NCBI GenBank assembly: GCA_029261875.1
Contig: JAJDAL010000005.1
Span: 1 to 64,000, forward strand
Reading direction: 5' to 3'
DNA length: 64,000 bases
Origin: Deltaproteobacteria bacterium
GTDB lineage: Bacteria; Myxococcota_A; UBA9160; JAJDAL01
How positions within the stretch are numbered: the stretch's first letter is position 1; each line of letters opens with the position of its first letter. Positions 35,775-45,127 of this stretch are shown piece after piece. A model generated the notes under the pieces. The model saw only the letters and a program-made list of their open reading frames with translations, ran no database searches and was not told the origin of the DNA. Both the position numbers and the translations under genes were made by a program.

Positions 35775-37718
35775 ATGTCGATTGCCCGCGGTCTCCTGGG
35801 CGCGATTCTCGTCCTGTCGTGCGGGGCGCCGCCCCCGGTCGAGGTGGATCTGTCCGGTCCCACGGCAGACTGGCCCCACTACGGCGGCGATGCGGGGGGA
35901 CTGCGCTATTCGCCGCTCACCCAAATCAACCGTCACAACATCGATTCCCTCGAGATTGCCTGGCAGTACAACCACGGCGATATTTCCGACGGCGAAGGAG
36001 AAATCAGCCGGACCTCCTTCAACGCCACGCCGATCGTGGCCGACGACACGCTCTATTTCTGCACCGGAATGAATCGCGTGATTGCCCTCGACCCCGAAAC
36101 CGGTGCCGAACGTTGGACCTTCGATCCCGAATTGCGAAACACGAAACTCGAAGGTCCCTATCCGCTGACGTGCCGCGGCGTCACCTATTGGCGCGATCCC
36201 GGAATTGACACCGGCAGCTGTTCCCAGCGGATCTTCACGGGCACCGTGGATTCGGAATTGATCGCCCTCGACGCGAAAACCGGACAGCCGTGCGGCGATT
36301 TTGGTGTGGAGGGACGCGTCGCCCTGCGCGACCGCATCGGCGATGCACCCGCCTGGGAGTACTACGTGACGTCGCCCCCGCTGGCGATTCGCGATGTCGT
36401 GGTCGTCGGCGCCCTGGTCGCCGACAACCTGCGCGCCGATGCACCGGCGGGTGTGGTGCGGGCCTTCGACGCGCGCACCGGCGCCCTGCGTTGGGCCTGG
36501 GATCCGCTTCCGCCCGGGCGTACCTCCCCGTCCGACGCCGGTGGCAACTACACCGCGGGAACCGCCAACGTCTGGTCGATCCTTTCGGGCGACGAAGCGC
36601 GCGGCCTGGTCTTCGTCCCGACCGGCAACGCGGCGCCCGATTATTTCGCGGGGTACCGCAACGGCCTCGACCATTATGCGAGTTCCGTCGTGGCGCTCGA
36701 TGCCGTGGACGGCAGCGTGCGTTGGTATTTCCAAACCGTGCACCACGACGTATGGGATTACGACGTCGCATCCCAGCCCGTTCTATTCGATTTTCCCACG
36801 CCGGAGGGTGTGCGCCCGGCCGTCGTTCAAGCCACGAAGATGGGGCATCTCTTCTTGCTGGACCGCACCGATGGCGCGCCGCTCTTCCCGGTCGAGGAGC
36901 GCCCGGTTCCCCAGAGCGATGTTCCCGGCGAGAAACTCTCTCCCACGCAACCGTTTCCCACGCATCCGGCGCCGCTTCATCCCGCTGCATTGACACCCGA
37001 AGACGCTTGGGGGTTTACGCCCTGGGATCGGCGCCATTGTGCGAAGCGCATCGCCGGGCTCCGCTCCGAGGGCATCTTCACGCCCCCGTCCTTCGAAGGT
37101 TCGATTCAGTATCCGGGTTCCGCGGGGGGCCCCAATTGGGGAAGCGTGTCGATCGACGTCGAACACAACGTCTTGTTCGTCAACCAGATGCGGATGCCGC
37201 AGGTGACGCAACTGATCCCGCGGGCCGACTACGAGGGGATGGACGCGGCTTCCGTCGTTTATCCCGAAGAGCTCTACCCCATGGCGGGCACCCCCTACGG
37301 GCTCAAGCGCGGGCCCCTGCTCTCCAACTTCGGCGCGCCCTGCAATCCTCCGCCCTGGGGAACGCTCACGGCGGTCGATCTCGTTTCCGGGAAAGTGCTG
37401 TGGGAGTCGACGCTCGGCACGACGCGGGACCAGGCTCCCTTTCCCATGTGGCTCTCGTTGGGGTCACCGAATCTCGGGGGTTCGATCGCGACCGCGGGTG
37501 GACTGATCTTCATCGGCGCGACCACCGATAAATTCCTGCGGGCCTTCGATGCGGACAACGGAGCGGAGATCTGGAATTCCAGATTGCCCTACACCGCGAA
37601 CGCGACACCGCTCACCTATCGCCTGACGCCATCGAGTCGCCAATACGTCGTGATCGCTTCGGGGGGCCACGGTTGGTCGGAACCCGGCGACGCCCTCATC
37701 GCGTTCGCCTTGCCCTAA
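35775..37718 (+). CDS. PQQ-dependent dehydrogenase (quinoprotein glucose dehydrogenase-like)
   Basis: The 647-residue protein has a lipoprotein-like leader (LLGAILVLSCGAPP), so it may be anchored to the membrane by Cys. An eight-bladed propeller follows. WPHYGGDAGGLRYSPLTQINRHNI opens the fold, and later blades carry TGMNRVIALDPETGAERW and HHDVWDYDVASQPVLFDF, with Asn/Asp residues that bind PQQ and Ca2+. It lacks the five N-terminal membrane helices of the Gcd enzymes. It resembles the soluble/lipidated glucose or alcohol dehydrogenase branch. ATG 35775 is chosen over the start 60 nt earlier because the signal begins there. No pqq synthesis gene is in the window. Confidence 0.8.
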   Translation: MSIARGLLGAILVLSCGAPPPVEVDLSGPTADWPHYGGDAGGLRYSPLTQINRHNIDSLEIAWQYNHGDISDGEGEISRTSFNATPIVADDTLYFCTGMNRVIALDPETGAERWTFDPELRNTKLEGPYPLTCRGVTYWRDPGIDTGSCSQRIFTGTVDSELIALDAKTGQPCGDFGVEGRVALRDRIGDAPAWEYYVTSPPLAIRDVVVVGALVADNLRADAPAGVVRAFDARTGALRWAWDPLPPGRTSPSDAGGNYTAGTANVWSILSGDEARGLVFVPTGNAAPDYFAGYRNGLDHYASSVVALDAVDGSVRWYFQTVHHDVWDYDVASQPVLFDFPTPEGVRPAVVQATKMGHLFLLDRTDGAPLFPVEERPVPQSDVPGEKLSPTQPFPTHPAPLHPAALTPEDAWGFTPWDRRHCAKRIAGLRSEGIFTPPSFEGSIQYPGSAGGPNWGSVSIDVEHNVLFVNQMRMPQVTQLIPRADYEGMDAASVVYPEELYPMAGTPYGLKRGPLLSNFGAPCNPPPWGTLTAVDLVSGKVLWESTLGTTRDQAPFPMWLSLGSPNLGGSIATAGGLIFIGATTDKFLRAFDADNGAEIWNSRLPYTANATPLTYRLTPSSRQYVVIASGGHGWSEPGDALIAFALP

Positions 37719-37752
37719 GGAAACGTACCCGGATGCGACGCCGAGAATCCCG

Positions 37753-39462
37753 TCAGGCGCTCTGGGGGCCTCGCAGGAGCTTGCCCGGCATCTCGCCCGT
37801 GGCCTCGCCGTTCTCGAAGGTGATGCGGCCGCTCTTGACGGTGGTTCGGTAACCCGAGGCCTTTTGAATCAAGCGACGTCCGTCGGCGGGTAGGTCGAAG
37901 ACCATTTGCGGCGCGGCAATCGAAAGATTCTCGAAGTCGATCACGTTGACGTCCGCCAGCATGCCCGGTTCCAGGGTGCCGCGATCTTCGAATCCATACA
38001 GACGCGCGGTGTCCTGGGTCTGGCGCTTCACCAGATACTCGAGCGGCAAACGCTCGCCCCGGCTGCGGTCCCGCGCCCAATGGGTCAGGAGATAGGTGGG
38101 CGTGCTCGCGTCGCAAATGATGCCGCAGTGCGCGCCGCCGTCGGACAGGGAATTCACGGTTTGCGGGTGCATGAGCATGGTGCGGATCGGTTCGAAATCG
38201 AAACCCGTGTAGTTGAGGAACGGGAAGTAGAGCAGTTCCCGGCCGTCGCGCTGCATCATGAGGTCGAATACGACCTCTTCCGCGGGCTTGCCTTCGCGCT
38301 CCGCGATGGCGGTGACGCTCTTGTCCGCGGTCGGCTCGTAATCCGGCGGATCGCCGAGCGGGAAGAGTTTGTGGAACGCCGAAGCGATGAAGCCCGCCAC
38401 GGGATTCTCGAAGTTCGGCTTCTCCGACAGAATGCGCTTGCGAAACGCGGGATCGCGCATGCGTTCGACGCGCTCGGGCAAGGGCAGGTGGGCGATGGCT
38501 TCATAGCTCGGGTGCGCCATGAAGGGGTGTGCGGTGCTCTCGAAGCCCAACAACAAACTCGTAGGACGCGCCGCGATCTGCGCCGTCACCTTCGAACCGC
38601 GCGCCGCCGCCTGTTCCGTCGCCTTCAGCAGTCGCTCCCATTGGGCGGGATCGAAGTCGTTTTGCAACAGCGCGTAGGTGACCGGGCGTCCGGTCTCGCG
38701 GGATAGGCGTTCCATCCAATCGAGTTCTTTTTCTTCCGGCGCCAGATCCGACGCCATTTCGAACACGCCCTGACCGAGTTCGCCGAGTACGCGGCCGATC
38801 CCGAAGATCTCGTCTTCTTCCGCGTAGGTGCCGGGTACGGGTTCGCCGTCGATGGCGCGGTGGAGCATGGTGCGCGAAGTCGAGAAGCCGAGGCCACCCG
38901 CTGCGATCCCTTCTTTGACGATGGCGGCCATCTGCTCGATGTCTTCCGCCGTGGGTTTGCCGTTCTTGGCGCCGCGTTCGCCCATCACGTAGGCGCGCAC
39001 GGCACCGTGGGGAACCTGGGTGCCGACGTCCAAGGAGCGGGGCATCGCGTCCAGCGCATCGAGGTATTCGGGGAAACTCTCCCACGACCAGTTGATGCCT
39101 TCCGCCAGCGCGGTACCGGGAATGTCTTCGACGCCTTCCATCAAGCCGATCAGCCACTCGTGGCGATCCGGCTTGGCGGGTGCAAAACCAACGCCGCAGT
39201 TTCCCATGACCACGGTCGTGACGCCGTGCCAGCAAGAGGGCGTCAAGTGCGGGTCCCAGGTGACCTGTCCATCGTAGTGGGTGTGAATGTCGACCCAGCC
39301 CGGGGTGACGAGCAGACCGGAAGCGTCGATTTCGCGCTGGGCCGGGCCCGCTGTGCCGCCGACGGAGGTGACGCGGTCGCCGTCGATGGCGACGTCTCCG
39401 GTGCGAGCGGCTTCGCCGGTTCCGTCTACGATGTTTCCGCCGCGGATGACTAGGTCGTGCAT
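37753..39462 (-). CDS. Amidohydrolase of the D-aminoacylase family
   Basis: The 569-residue protein has the amidohydrolase metal motif GWVDIHTHYDGQ near residue 55 (HxH). The D-aminoacylase type signature GNCGVGFAP is near residue 88, and SDGGAHCGIICDAST near residue 440 holds the last metal-linked Asp. The C-terminal end (NVIDFENL...FDLPADGRRL) is the small beta domain. It resembles N-acyl-D-amino-acid deacylases and also dihydroorotase-like hydrolases. The ATG at 39462 follows GGAGGATCCC. The PQQ gene converges 34 bp away. Confidence 0.8.
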   Translation of the reverse strand: MHDLVIRGGNIVDGTGEAARTGDVAIDGDRVTSVGGTAGPAQREIDASGLLVTPGWVDIHTHYDGQVTWDPHLTPSCWHGVTTVVMGNCGVGFAPAKPDRHEWLIGLMEGVEDIPGTALAEGINWSWESFPEYLDALDAMPRSLDVGTQVPHGAVRAYVMGERGAKNGKPTAEDIEQMAAIVKEGIAAGGLGFSTSRTMLHRAIDGEPVPGTYAEEDEIFGIGRVLGELGQGVFEMASDLAPEEKELDWMERLSRETGRPVTYALLQNDFDPAQWERLLKATEQAAARGSKVTAQIAARPTSLLLGFESTAHPFMAHPSYEAIAHLPLPERVERMRDPAFRKRILSEKPNFENPVAGFIASAFHKLFPLGDPPDYEPTADKSVTAIAEREGKPAEEVVFDLMMQRDGRELLYFPFLNYTGFDFEPIRTMLMHPQTVNSLSDGGAHCGIICDASTPTYLLTHWARDRSRGERLPLEYLVKRQTQDTARLYGFEDRGTLEPGMLADVNVIDFENLSIAAPQMVFDLPADGRRLIQKASGYRTTVKSGRITFENGEATGEMPGKLLRGPQSA

Positions 39463-39598
39463 GGGATCCTCCGTTTCGAGAGACTTTAGTCGATGGGGGG
39501 GCGGGCCGCTTCGGGGCGGATCCCGCGCCCAGGCCCTCCCCGAGCCAGCGAGTGCGTGCGGGGGCTTGGCGGCGAAATCGGGAAAAGGCGCTCGGTCG

Positions 39599-40492
39599 CT
39601 ATTGGAAGTCGATCTTCTCCACGAATCGAAAGCGCTTGAGCTTGGAATCGACTGTCAGGTCCGGGTTGAGGGGCGTCACCGAGGCGAAGCCGTTGTTCAT
39701 GGCTTCCAGATCCGAGCCGGGCTTCTCCAGCAGCGAGGTGCAGTCCACCGCGAACGCGTTTCCACTGCTCGCCACGGCTTCGTAGGTTTGAACTCCGCCG
39801 ACGTCCATCAACAGGTCGTAGCTTGCGATCGTGGACAGTTCGCCGAGGGGGACCAGCTCGACGCCGCGAATCGATCCGCTCGTACAGGTGGGGAAATTCA
39901 CATTCAACACGATGCGCTGGTCGCGGCCGGATTTGGATTCGAGCTTCTTCCGAAGACCCTTCTTGCGGCGGAGGTCTTCCACGAGATTCGCGACGTAGGT
40001 CGCCGTGGCGCTGTAGTCGATGGCGACCAGACCCTGGCTCACCGCGATGGCGGGAATGCCCAGGCGTCCGGCGGTCAGTGCGGCGCCCACGGTTCCCGAA
40101 AGCTCGCTGATCTCGCGCGTGATGTTCTGGCCTTGATTGATTCCCGAGACCACCAGATCCGGCGGCGGCGACATCAACTCGCGAACTGCGAGCAGTACCG
40201 TGTCTGCGGGGAAGGCATCGACCGCGGTAGCGGGGAAGCCGCCGGCGGTGGTCGCGGCCGTGACGTCGAAGGGCGCGGTCGTGATGTTGTCTCCGCTGCC
40301 GCTCTGGTTCGTGAGGGGGGCAATCACCGTGATGTCGAGATTCGGGTTCGCCGCCAGGGCGTCGACCAGCATGGAGATGCCTGCGGCGCCGACTCCGTCG
40401 TCGTTGGTGACCATGACGCGGAAGTTCTGGGCGCTCGCGGAAACCGCGAGCACCAGGCTGAACAGTGCGACGAGGGTGGATCGGCGCAACAT
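39599..40492 (-). CDS. Exported SurE-like phosphatase/5'-nucleotidase
   Basis: The 297-residue protein has a signal peptide (MLRRSTLVALFSLVLAVSASA-Q) in front of a SurE domain. The metal and phosphate-binding residues are present: RVMVTNDDGVGAAGISML, SGSGDNIT and VVSGINQGQN. SurE is normally a cytoplasmic nucleotidase of about 250 residues, so export is unusual. It would dephosphorylate nucleotides or small phosphate esters in the periplasm. It starts behind GGAGGA and precedes the amidohydrolase gene in the same direction, with a 136 bp gap. The C-terminal 60 residues do not match typical SurE. Confidence 0.75.
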   Translation of the reverse strand: MLRRSTLVALFSLVLAVSASAQNFRVMVTNDDGVGAAGISMLVDALAANPNLDITVIAPLTNQSGSGDNITTAPFDVTAATTAGGFPATAVDAFPADTVLLAVRELMSPPPDLVVSGINQGQNITREISELSGTVGAALTAGRLGIPAIAVSQGLVAIDYSATATYVANLVEDLRRKKGLRKKLESKSGRDQRIVLNVNFPTCTSGSIRGVELVPLGELSTIASYDLLMDVGGVQTYEAVASSGNAFAVDCTSLLEKPGSDLEAMNNGFASVTPLNPDLTVDSKLKRFRFVEKIDFQ

Positions 40493-40513
40493 GGTTGATT
40501 CCTCCGGTTGGGG

Positions 40514-40900
40514 TTAGTCGGCGCTACGGGCTCCATCGACGGACCAGATTCCCGGTCCGTGGGCGGAAATGAAGAGGAACACGAAGCAATAGAGGATCGC
40601 GAGTTCGCCGCCGTTCAAGAGCGGGAACAGGGCTTTGGTGCCGTGAGCCATCCAGTACGCGCAGGCCATCAGGCCGCTGCAGAGGAACGCCGCCCAGCGC
40701 GTCATCAATCCGATCATCACCAGAATCCCGCCGAAGAGTTCGATGGGACCTGCCACGTAGAGAATGAAGGCCGGCGCATCGGGCGCGTCCTTGGGAAACC
40801 CGATCAGCTTCTGGGCACCGTGCCAGAGGAACAAGAGCCCCGTGACGATGCGCATGAGCGCGTAGGTTTGTGAGTCGAATCCCTTCATGAATGCAGCCAC
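40514..40900 (-). CDS. DoxX family membrane protein
   Basis: The 128-residue protein has four membrane segments and the DoxX pattern: ALMRIVTGLLFLWHGAQKLIGF, then GPIELFGGILVMIGLMTRWAAFL and LAILYCFVFLFISAHGPG. The family is linked to thiosulfate:quinone oxidoreductase subunits, and to general redox stress proteins. The GTG at 40900 follows AAGGAGGG with 7 nt spacing. The gene lies 21 bp before SurE, so the two may be co-transcribed. Confidence 0.75.
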   Translation of the reverse strand: MAAFMKGFDSQTYALMRIVTGLLFLWHGAQKLIGFPKDAPDAPAFILYVAGPIELFGGILVMIGLMTRWAAFLCSGLMACAYWMAHGTKALFPLLNGGELAILYCFVFLFISAHGPGIWSVDGARSAD

Positions 40901-41134
40901 GCTGAACCCTCCTTGGTGTGCGGGCCTATTCTACACACGTCGCGGCAATGAAGGGCTTTCTCCGAACGCGACCGTCGCCCCGGCGGCAGTTTTCGCCTTC
41001 CATTGGGGCGCGAAGAAGCCGACCCCCGATGGGCGGCGGGTGCCGGAGACCACGAATTTCGAGGCAGAGAAGCGGCCTGGGTGCCGGGGTATAGTCTCGG
41101 GCCGAAGCCAACCCCCCTCGGTCAAGGAGCCTGC

Positions 41135-41932
41135 GTGCCGGAACCCGCCGTCCTGCTCGATGTGAAAGATCACATCGCCGTCCTCACCCTGAACCGTCCC
41201 GACAACCGCAACAGCATGACGGACGACGTGCTCGAAGGATTGCGGGAGTCGACGGCGCGCGTGCGCGACGACGAGAGCGTTCGATGCTTGATCGTGACCG
41301 GAAAGGGCTCGAGTTTTTGTGCAGGGGCGGATTTCAAATCCGGCGCCCAGCGCGAGGATTCCACGGATCGGGGCTACCGGGCGCCCAACGAGCGTTCCTT
41401 CGCGATGTACCGACCGTTTCTCTCGATGCTCGACGTAGAGGTTCCCGTCATTGCGGCCATGCAGGGCCACGCGGTGGGGGGCGGATTGGGTTTGGCGTTG
41501 GTGTGTGACCTGCGCGTCGCCAATGCGACGGCGAAGTACGGCGCGAACTTCACGCGTTTGGGACTCCACCCCGGAATGGCGACCACGTACCTGTTGCCGC
41601 GTTTGATCGGTCTGCCGCGCGCGACGGAGCTGCTGCTGACCGGGCGCATCGTCACGGGCGAAGAAGCCTGCCAGCTCGGCCTCGCCAATTACGCGGTCCC
41701 GGGCGATCAGGTGCTCGCCAAGGCGCGCTCCCTGGCGGAGGAGATCGCCGGCGCCGCGCCCCTGGCGGTGCGCTGGACCAAACAGTCGATCTATCGGAAT
41801 CTCGATTGGGATCCGGTTTCCGCCGCACACGACGAAGCCCATGCCCAATCGAGAACCCTCGAAACCGAAGACGCGAAGGAAGGCATCGCGGCCATGCTCG
41901 AAAAGCGAAACCCGCGCTTCCGGGGTTGCTAG
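41135..41932 (+). CDS. Enoyl-CoA hydratase/isomerase
   Basis: The 265-residue crotonase-fold protein uses a GTG at 41135, 5 nt after AAGGAG. The oxyanion-hole loops are SSFCAGADFKSGA near 60-72 and MQGHAVGGGLGLALVCDLRVAN near 109-130. The two usual acid residues of hydratase 1 were not assigned with confidence; some relatives are isomerases. It acts on enoyl-CoA in beta-oxidation-like pathways. It is alone and divergent from the DoxX/SurE/amidohydrolase genes. Confidence 0.85.
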   Translation: MPEPAVLLDVKDHIAVLTLNRPDNRNSMTDDVLEGLRESTARVRDDESVRCLIVTGKGSSFCAGADFKSGAQREDSTDRGYRAPNERSFAMYRPFLSMLDVEVPVIAAMQGHAVGGGLGLALVCDLRVANATAKYGANFTRLGLHPGMATTYLLPRLIGLPRATELLLTGRIVTGEEACQLGLANYAVPGDQVLAKARSLAEEIAGAAPLAVRWTKQSIYRNLDWDPVSAAHDEAHAQSRTLETEDAKEGIAAMLEKRNPRFRGC

Positions 41933-41987
41933 CGGCGCTTCCCACGCTCGGGTCCGCCCAGCCAACGACGAATTTCAATCTCTCGAA

Positions 41988-43043
41988 CTAACCCCGCAAA
42001 CGGGGATCGGGAGAGGCTTGCGCGATTTCCGTTGCGCGTCGGGCGATGTCGTCGGCGGCGCGTTGCATTCCCGTGAAGCCTTCGCCGAAGGTCTTTCCCT
42101 GGAGATAGCGGGCGTAGATGCCTTCGCTGATGACCGCGAGCTTCGTCAGGGCGAGCACCTGGTAGAAATCGATGGCGCTGACATCGCGCCCGCTGCGCGT
42201 CGCGTAGGCGTCGATGACTTCCGCCCGGGAGAGAAAGCCCGGCTGGGCGGTGACCGCGCTGGCGGTGAGGCCACCGGTGACGTCGTCCTCACCGGGTTCG
42301 GCCCAGTAGATCAGCGTGTATCCCAAATCCGAAAGCGGATCGCCGAGGGTCGACATTTCCCAATCGAAGATGGCGTGGATGTGGCCCGGATCGGCGGGAT
42401 CGAGGGCCATGTTGCCGAAGCGATAATCGCCGTGGACGATGCTGGGGGTCGGGGAGGTGGGTAGGGCGTTGCTCAGTCTTCCGAGCAGGGCGTCGACCGC
42501 GGGAAGTTCGTCGGTCTTGGACCGTTCCCATTGCTGGGTCCAGCGCCGGACCTGACGTTCGAGGTACCCGGCGGGCCGGCCGAAATCCCCGAGACCCACG
42601 GACGCAGAGTCGACGGAGTGCAATGCCACCAGCGCATCGACCAAAGCGAGGCTCGCGCGGCGGCGGTCCTCGGTTTTCTCGGCGAAACCCGCCGGCAGCG
42701 CATCCGCGAGCACCACGCCCGGCGTGTAGTCCATGACGTAGAAGGGCATCTCGTTGACGGCCGGGTCCTCGCAGAGCGCGATCGTGCGCGGCGTGGGGAC
42801 GTCCGTGTCGCGCAACGCGTGAAGGACGCGGAATTCGCGCTTCATGTCGTGGGCGGTGGGGAGCACGTGGCCCAGGGGAGGGCGGCGCAGCACCCAGGTG
42901 TGGTGGCCACTTCGGACCTTGTAGGTCAGATTCGATTTTCCGCCCGAGATCAGTTCGAAATCGAGATCGCCGTCACCGCCCGGAACCTGCTCGCGAAAGA
43001 ACCGCGCCACCGAATCCCGACGGATGCCCGCGATCTCTTTCAC
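41988..43043 (-). CDS. Phosphotransferase family protein (ACAD10/11-like)
   Basis: The 351-residue protein has the aminoglycoside-phosphotransferase kinase fold. FELISGGKSNLTYKV is the nucleotide loop, IVHGDYRFGN is the catalytic loop and IFDWEMSTLGDPLSDLGY the metal-binding loop. This sequence type matches the N-terminal domain of ACAD10/11, thought to phosphorylate hydroxyacyl-CoA esters before their dehydration by an acyl-CoA dehydrogenase. The GTG start overlaps the stop of the TetR gene (GTGA). Together with the thiolase it forms a three-gene - strand operon. Confidence 0.8.
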   Translation of the reverse strand: MKEIAGIRRDSVARFFREQVPGGDGDLDFELISGGKSNLTYKVRSGHHTWVLRRPPLGHVLPTAHDMKREFRVLHALRDTDVPTPRTIALCEDPAVNEMPFYVMDYTPGVVLADALPAGFAEKTEDRRRASLALVDALVALHSVDSASVGLGDFGRPAGYLERQVRRWTQQWERSKTDELPAVDALLGRLSNALPTSPTPSIVHGDYRFGNMALDPADPGHIHAIFDWEMSTLGDPLSDLGYTLIYWAEPGEDDVTGGLTASAVTAQPGFLSRAEVIDAYATRSGRDVSAIDFYQVLALTKLAVISEGIYARYLQGKTFGEGFTGMQRAADDIARRATEIAQASPDPRLRG

Positions 43044-43627
43044 GGGCGTGGGTTCGCCAATCCGCGCAGGGCGAGGTCGACGATCGGACCGACGATGCGC
43101 GGATTCACTTTGCGACCGGTGAAGAAGAGGCGCACGGCGATCGGGCCCACGATCAGGTCCGCGGCCAGATCGAGGTCCAGGTCTTTGGGGAGCTCACCGC
43201 GTTCGACACCGCGCTCGAGGGCGCGAATCAAGGGTTGACGCCGCTGTTTGGTGACCGGGTCGAACAAGGCGGTGAGATCGGTGTTGTGGGCGCGTTCGCC
43301 CGCGAGGCTCGGAAGCACCGTGGCCAGGGGCGTCGAGTTGAACAATTGCAGATAGCTCTGGAGCATCTGTTTCAAGTCGTCGACGACATTTCCGGTATCG
43401 GCCTCTTCGAGGCCCGGAAGTTGGTTGAAGGCTTCGATTACGAGCGGAAGCTTTGCTGCCCAGCGGCGATAGATCGTCGCTTTGCCCACCCCTGCGCGTT
43501 GGGCGACGCCTTCGACGGTAAGCGCCGAAAAACCCACTTCGGCCAATAACTCGAGGGTCGCATCGAGAATGGCTTGGTGGGCCTCCTCGCTGCGGGGGCG
43601 TCCGGCGCTGGTTCCCGCTTCTGACAT
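43040..43627 (-). CDS. TetR-family transcriptional regulator
   Basis: The 195-residue protein has the N-terminal HTH HQAILDATLELLAEVGFSALTVEGVAQRAGVGKATIYRRWAAK (about 14-56), followed by a helical ligand-binding half (LQLFNSTPLATVLPSLAGE, LERGVERGELPKDLDLDLAAD). The ATG at 43627 is chosen since the long frame to 44671 is a shadow of the thiolase gene. It sits between the thiolase (14 bp gap) and the phosphotransferase (4-base overlap). It is the only TetR gene in the window and is therefore a candidate binder of the dyad at 29905 and the half-sites at 45047 and 50275. The ligand is unknown. Confidence 0.85.
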   Translation of the reverse strand: MSEAGTSAGRPRSEEAHQAILDATLELLAEVGFSALTVEGVAQRAGVGKATIYRRWAAKLPLVIEAFNQLPGLEEADTGNVVDDLKQMLQSYLQLFNSTPLATVLPSLAGERAHNTDLTALFDPVTKQRRQPLIRALERGVERGELPKDLDLDLAADLIVGPIAVRLFFTGRKVNPRIVGPIVDLALRGLANPRP

Positions 43628-43641
43628 CGTCGTTCTCCGCC

Positions 43642-44940
43642 TTACTCGACGCGCTCGAGGACGGTCGAAATTCCCATGCCCGCTCCGATGCATTGGGTGG
43701 CAAGCCCGTAACGCGTTTGGCTGCGCCGCAACTCCAGGGCGACGGTCGTGACCAGGCGCGCGCCGGTGGCGCCGAGGGGGTGCCCGATGGCGAGGGAGCC
43801 ACCGTTGACGTTCACCTTGGACAGGGGAATTCCCAATTCCTGCACCGACGGCAATACCTGGGCGGAGAACGCTTCGTTGAACTCGACGCGATCGATCTCG
43901 TCGGCCGTGATCCCCGCTTGGGCAAAGGCTTTCTTCGACGAGACGACGGGACCGAGTCCCATGACCTGCGGTTTCACGCCGCCGACCGCAAACCCGGCGA
44001 TGCGGGCCAGGGGCTTCAGGCCGAGCTCGCGCGCTTTGTCTTCGCTCATCAAGAGTGCGGCGGAAATGCCGTCGTTGGTGGGGCAGGAGTTGCCCGCCGT
44101 GATGACGATCTCTTTGTCGCCGAAACTCCGGATGCCGCCGATGGGCTTCAGGCTCTGGAGCTTTTCGAGCGTCGTACCCGGTCGGATGCATTCGTCGCGC
44201 TCGAATACCACCTTCGGCCCGGTTTCCTCTTCGACCCAGTGGCCCTTGTCGTCGAAGACTGGGTCTTCGACTTCGAGGGGAATGATCTCGCCTTTGTAGA
44301 CTCCCGCATCGTGGGCCGCCTGGGCGCGCGCGTGGCTCTGCACCGCGTATTCGTCGAGGGCCTTGCGCTCGAGACCGTAGACCTCGGCCACGTTCTGGGC
44401 GGTTTGGGTCATGGTCTGGAGCCACGGCGACTGGCGGATGTATTCCGGAAATGGAACCGAGAAGTATCGATCGTGGTCCGGCGCCGGAGCCAGTTGCGCG
44501 GCGTTGAGCTCCGCGGTTCGCGGATTGAATTGCGTCACGCGGGTGGGTTTCGGACCCGCCGCCATCAGGCCGCGGCCCATGCGCTCGATCCCCATGGCGA
44601 CGCCGCATTCGATTTGACCGAGCATGATCGACATCGCGATCCGGTGCAGGGTCTCCATACTGGATCCGCATTGTCGGTTCGAGTGAAACGCGCAGGCCTC
44701 GAGGGGGAGCCCCGCCAGGCGTTGGATATTCCCGAGGTACGCGAACTCGCCGCGCGCACCGACATTCCCGACCCCCACATCTTCGATCAGGCCGTCCGGG
44801 ACCGCCGGATTGCGATCGAGCAGGGCGCGCAAGATCTGTGCGCCGGCTTCGTCCATGCGCGTGGCGACGAGCTTGCCACGGCCGCCGCGGGCGAAGGCCG
44901 AGCGGGCGCCATCGACGAGAACCACATTTTTGATCGACAT
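43642..44940 (-). CDS. Thiolase family protein (acetyl-CoA acyltransferase)
   Basis: The 432-residue protein has the nucleophile loop SNRQCGSSM (Cys91), the second motif NVNGGSLAIGHPLGATGAR near 380 (His), and the terminal ATQCIGAGMGISTVLE, whose Cys is the second catalytic base. It cleaves 3-ketoacyl-CoA or joins acyl-CoAs. The ATG at 44940 gives the usual MSIKNVVLVDG start. It is the first gene of an operon with the TetR regulator and phosphotransferase, and faces the P450 operon across 187 bp. That region is GC-rich near its middle, AT-rich at its ends. Confidence 0.85.
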   Translation of the reverse strand: MSIKNVVLVDGARSAFARGGRGKLVATRMDEAGAQILRALLDRNPAVPDGLIEDVGVGNVGARGEFAYLGNIQRLAGLPLEACAFHSNRQCGSSMETLHRIAMSIMLGQIECGVAMGIERMGRGLMAAGPKPTRVTQFNPRTAELNAAQLAPAPDHDRYFSVPFPEYIRQSPWLQTMTQTAQNVAEVYGLERKALDEYAVQSHARAQAAHDAGVYKGEIIPLEVEDPVFDDKGHWVEEETGPKVVFERDECIRPGTTLEKLQSLKPIGGIRSFGDKEIVITAGNSCPTNDGISAALLMSEDKARELGLKPLARIAGFAVGGVKPQVMGLGPVVSSKKAFAQAGITADEIDRVEFNEAFSAQVLPSVQELGIPLSKVNVNGGSLAIGHPLGATGARLVTTVALELRRSQTRYGLATQCIGAGMGISTVLERVE

Positions 44941-45127
44941 CGAGACCTCGTTTTTCTTTTTTAGAATCAAATATTTAGGTGCGCCTGGCCCGGGCCCCTG
45001 GGGCGGGGGCGGCGCGCCGCGGTTTCTCGCACCGTCGCCGGGGGATTACGATACTATACGTTCCGTTCTTAATCATCCGGGCGCTTTTGCGCCCCCTTCA
45101 GCCGCCTTTTCCGGAGGAGCCTGACCC

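Noticed and set aside
45047-45066. TTACGATACTATACG as a full copy of the 18-bp operator
   Set aside because: Only the left half matches; the right half is not palindromic, so it is noted only as a half-site.
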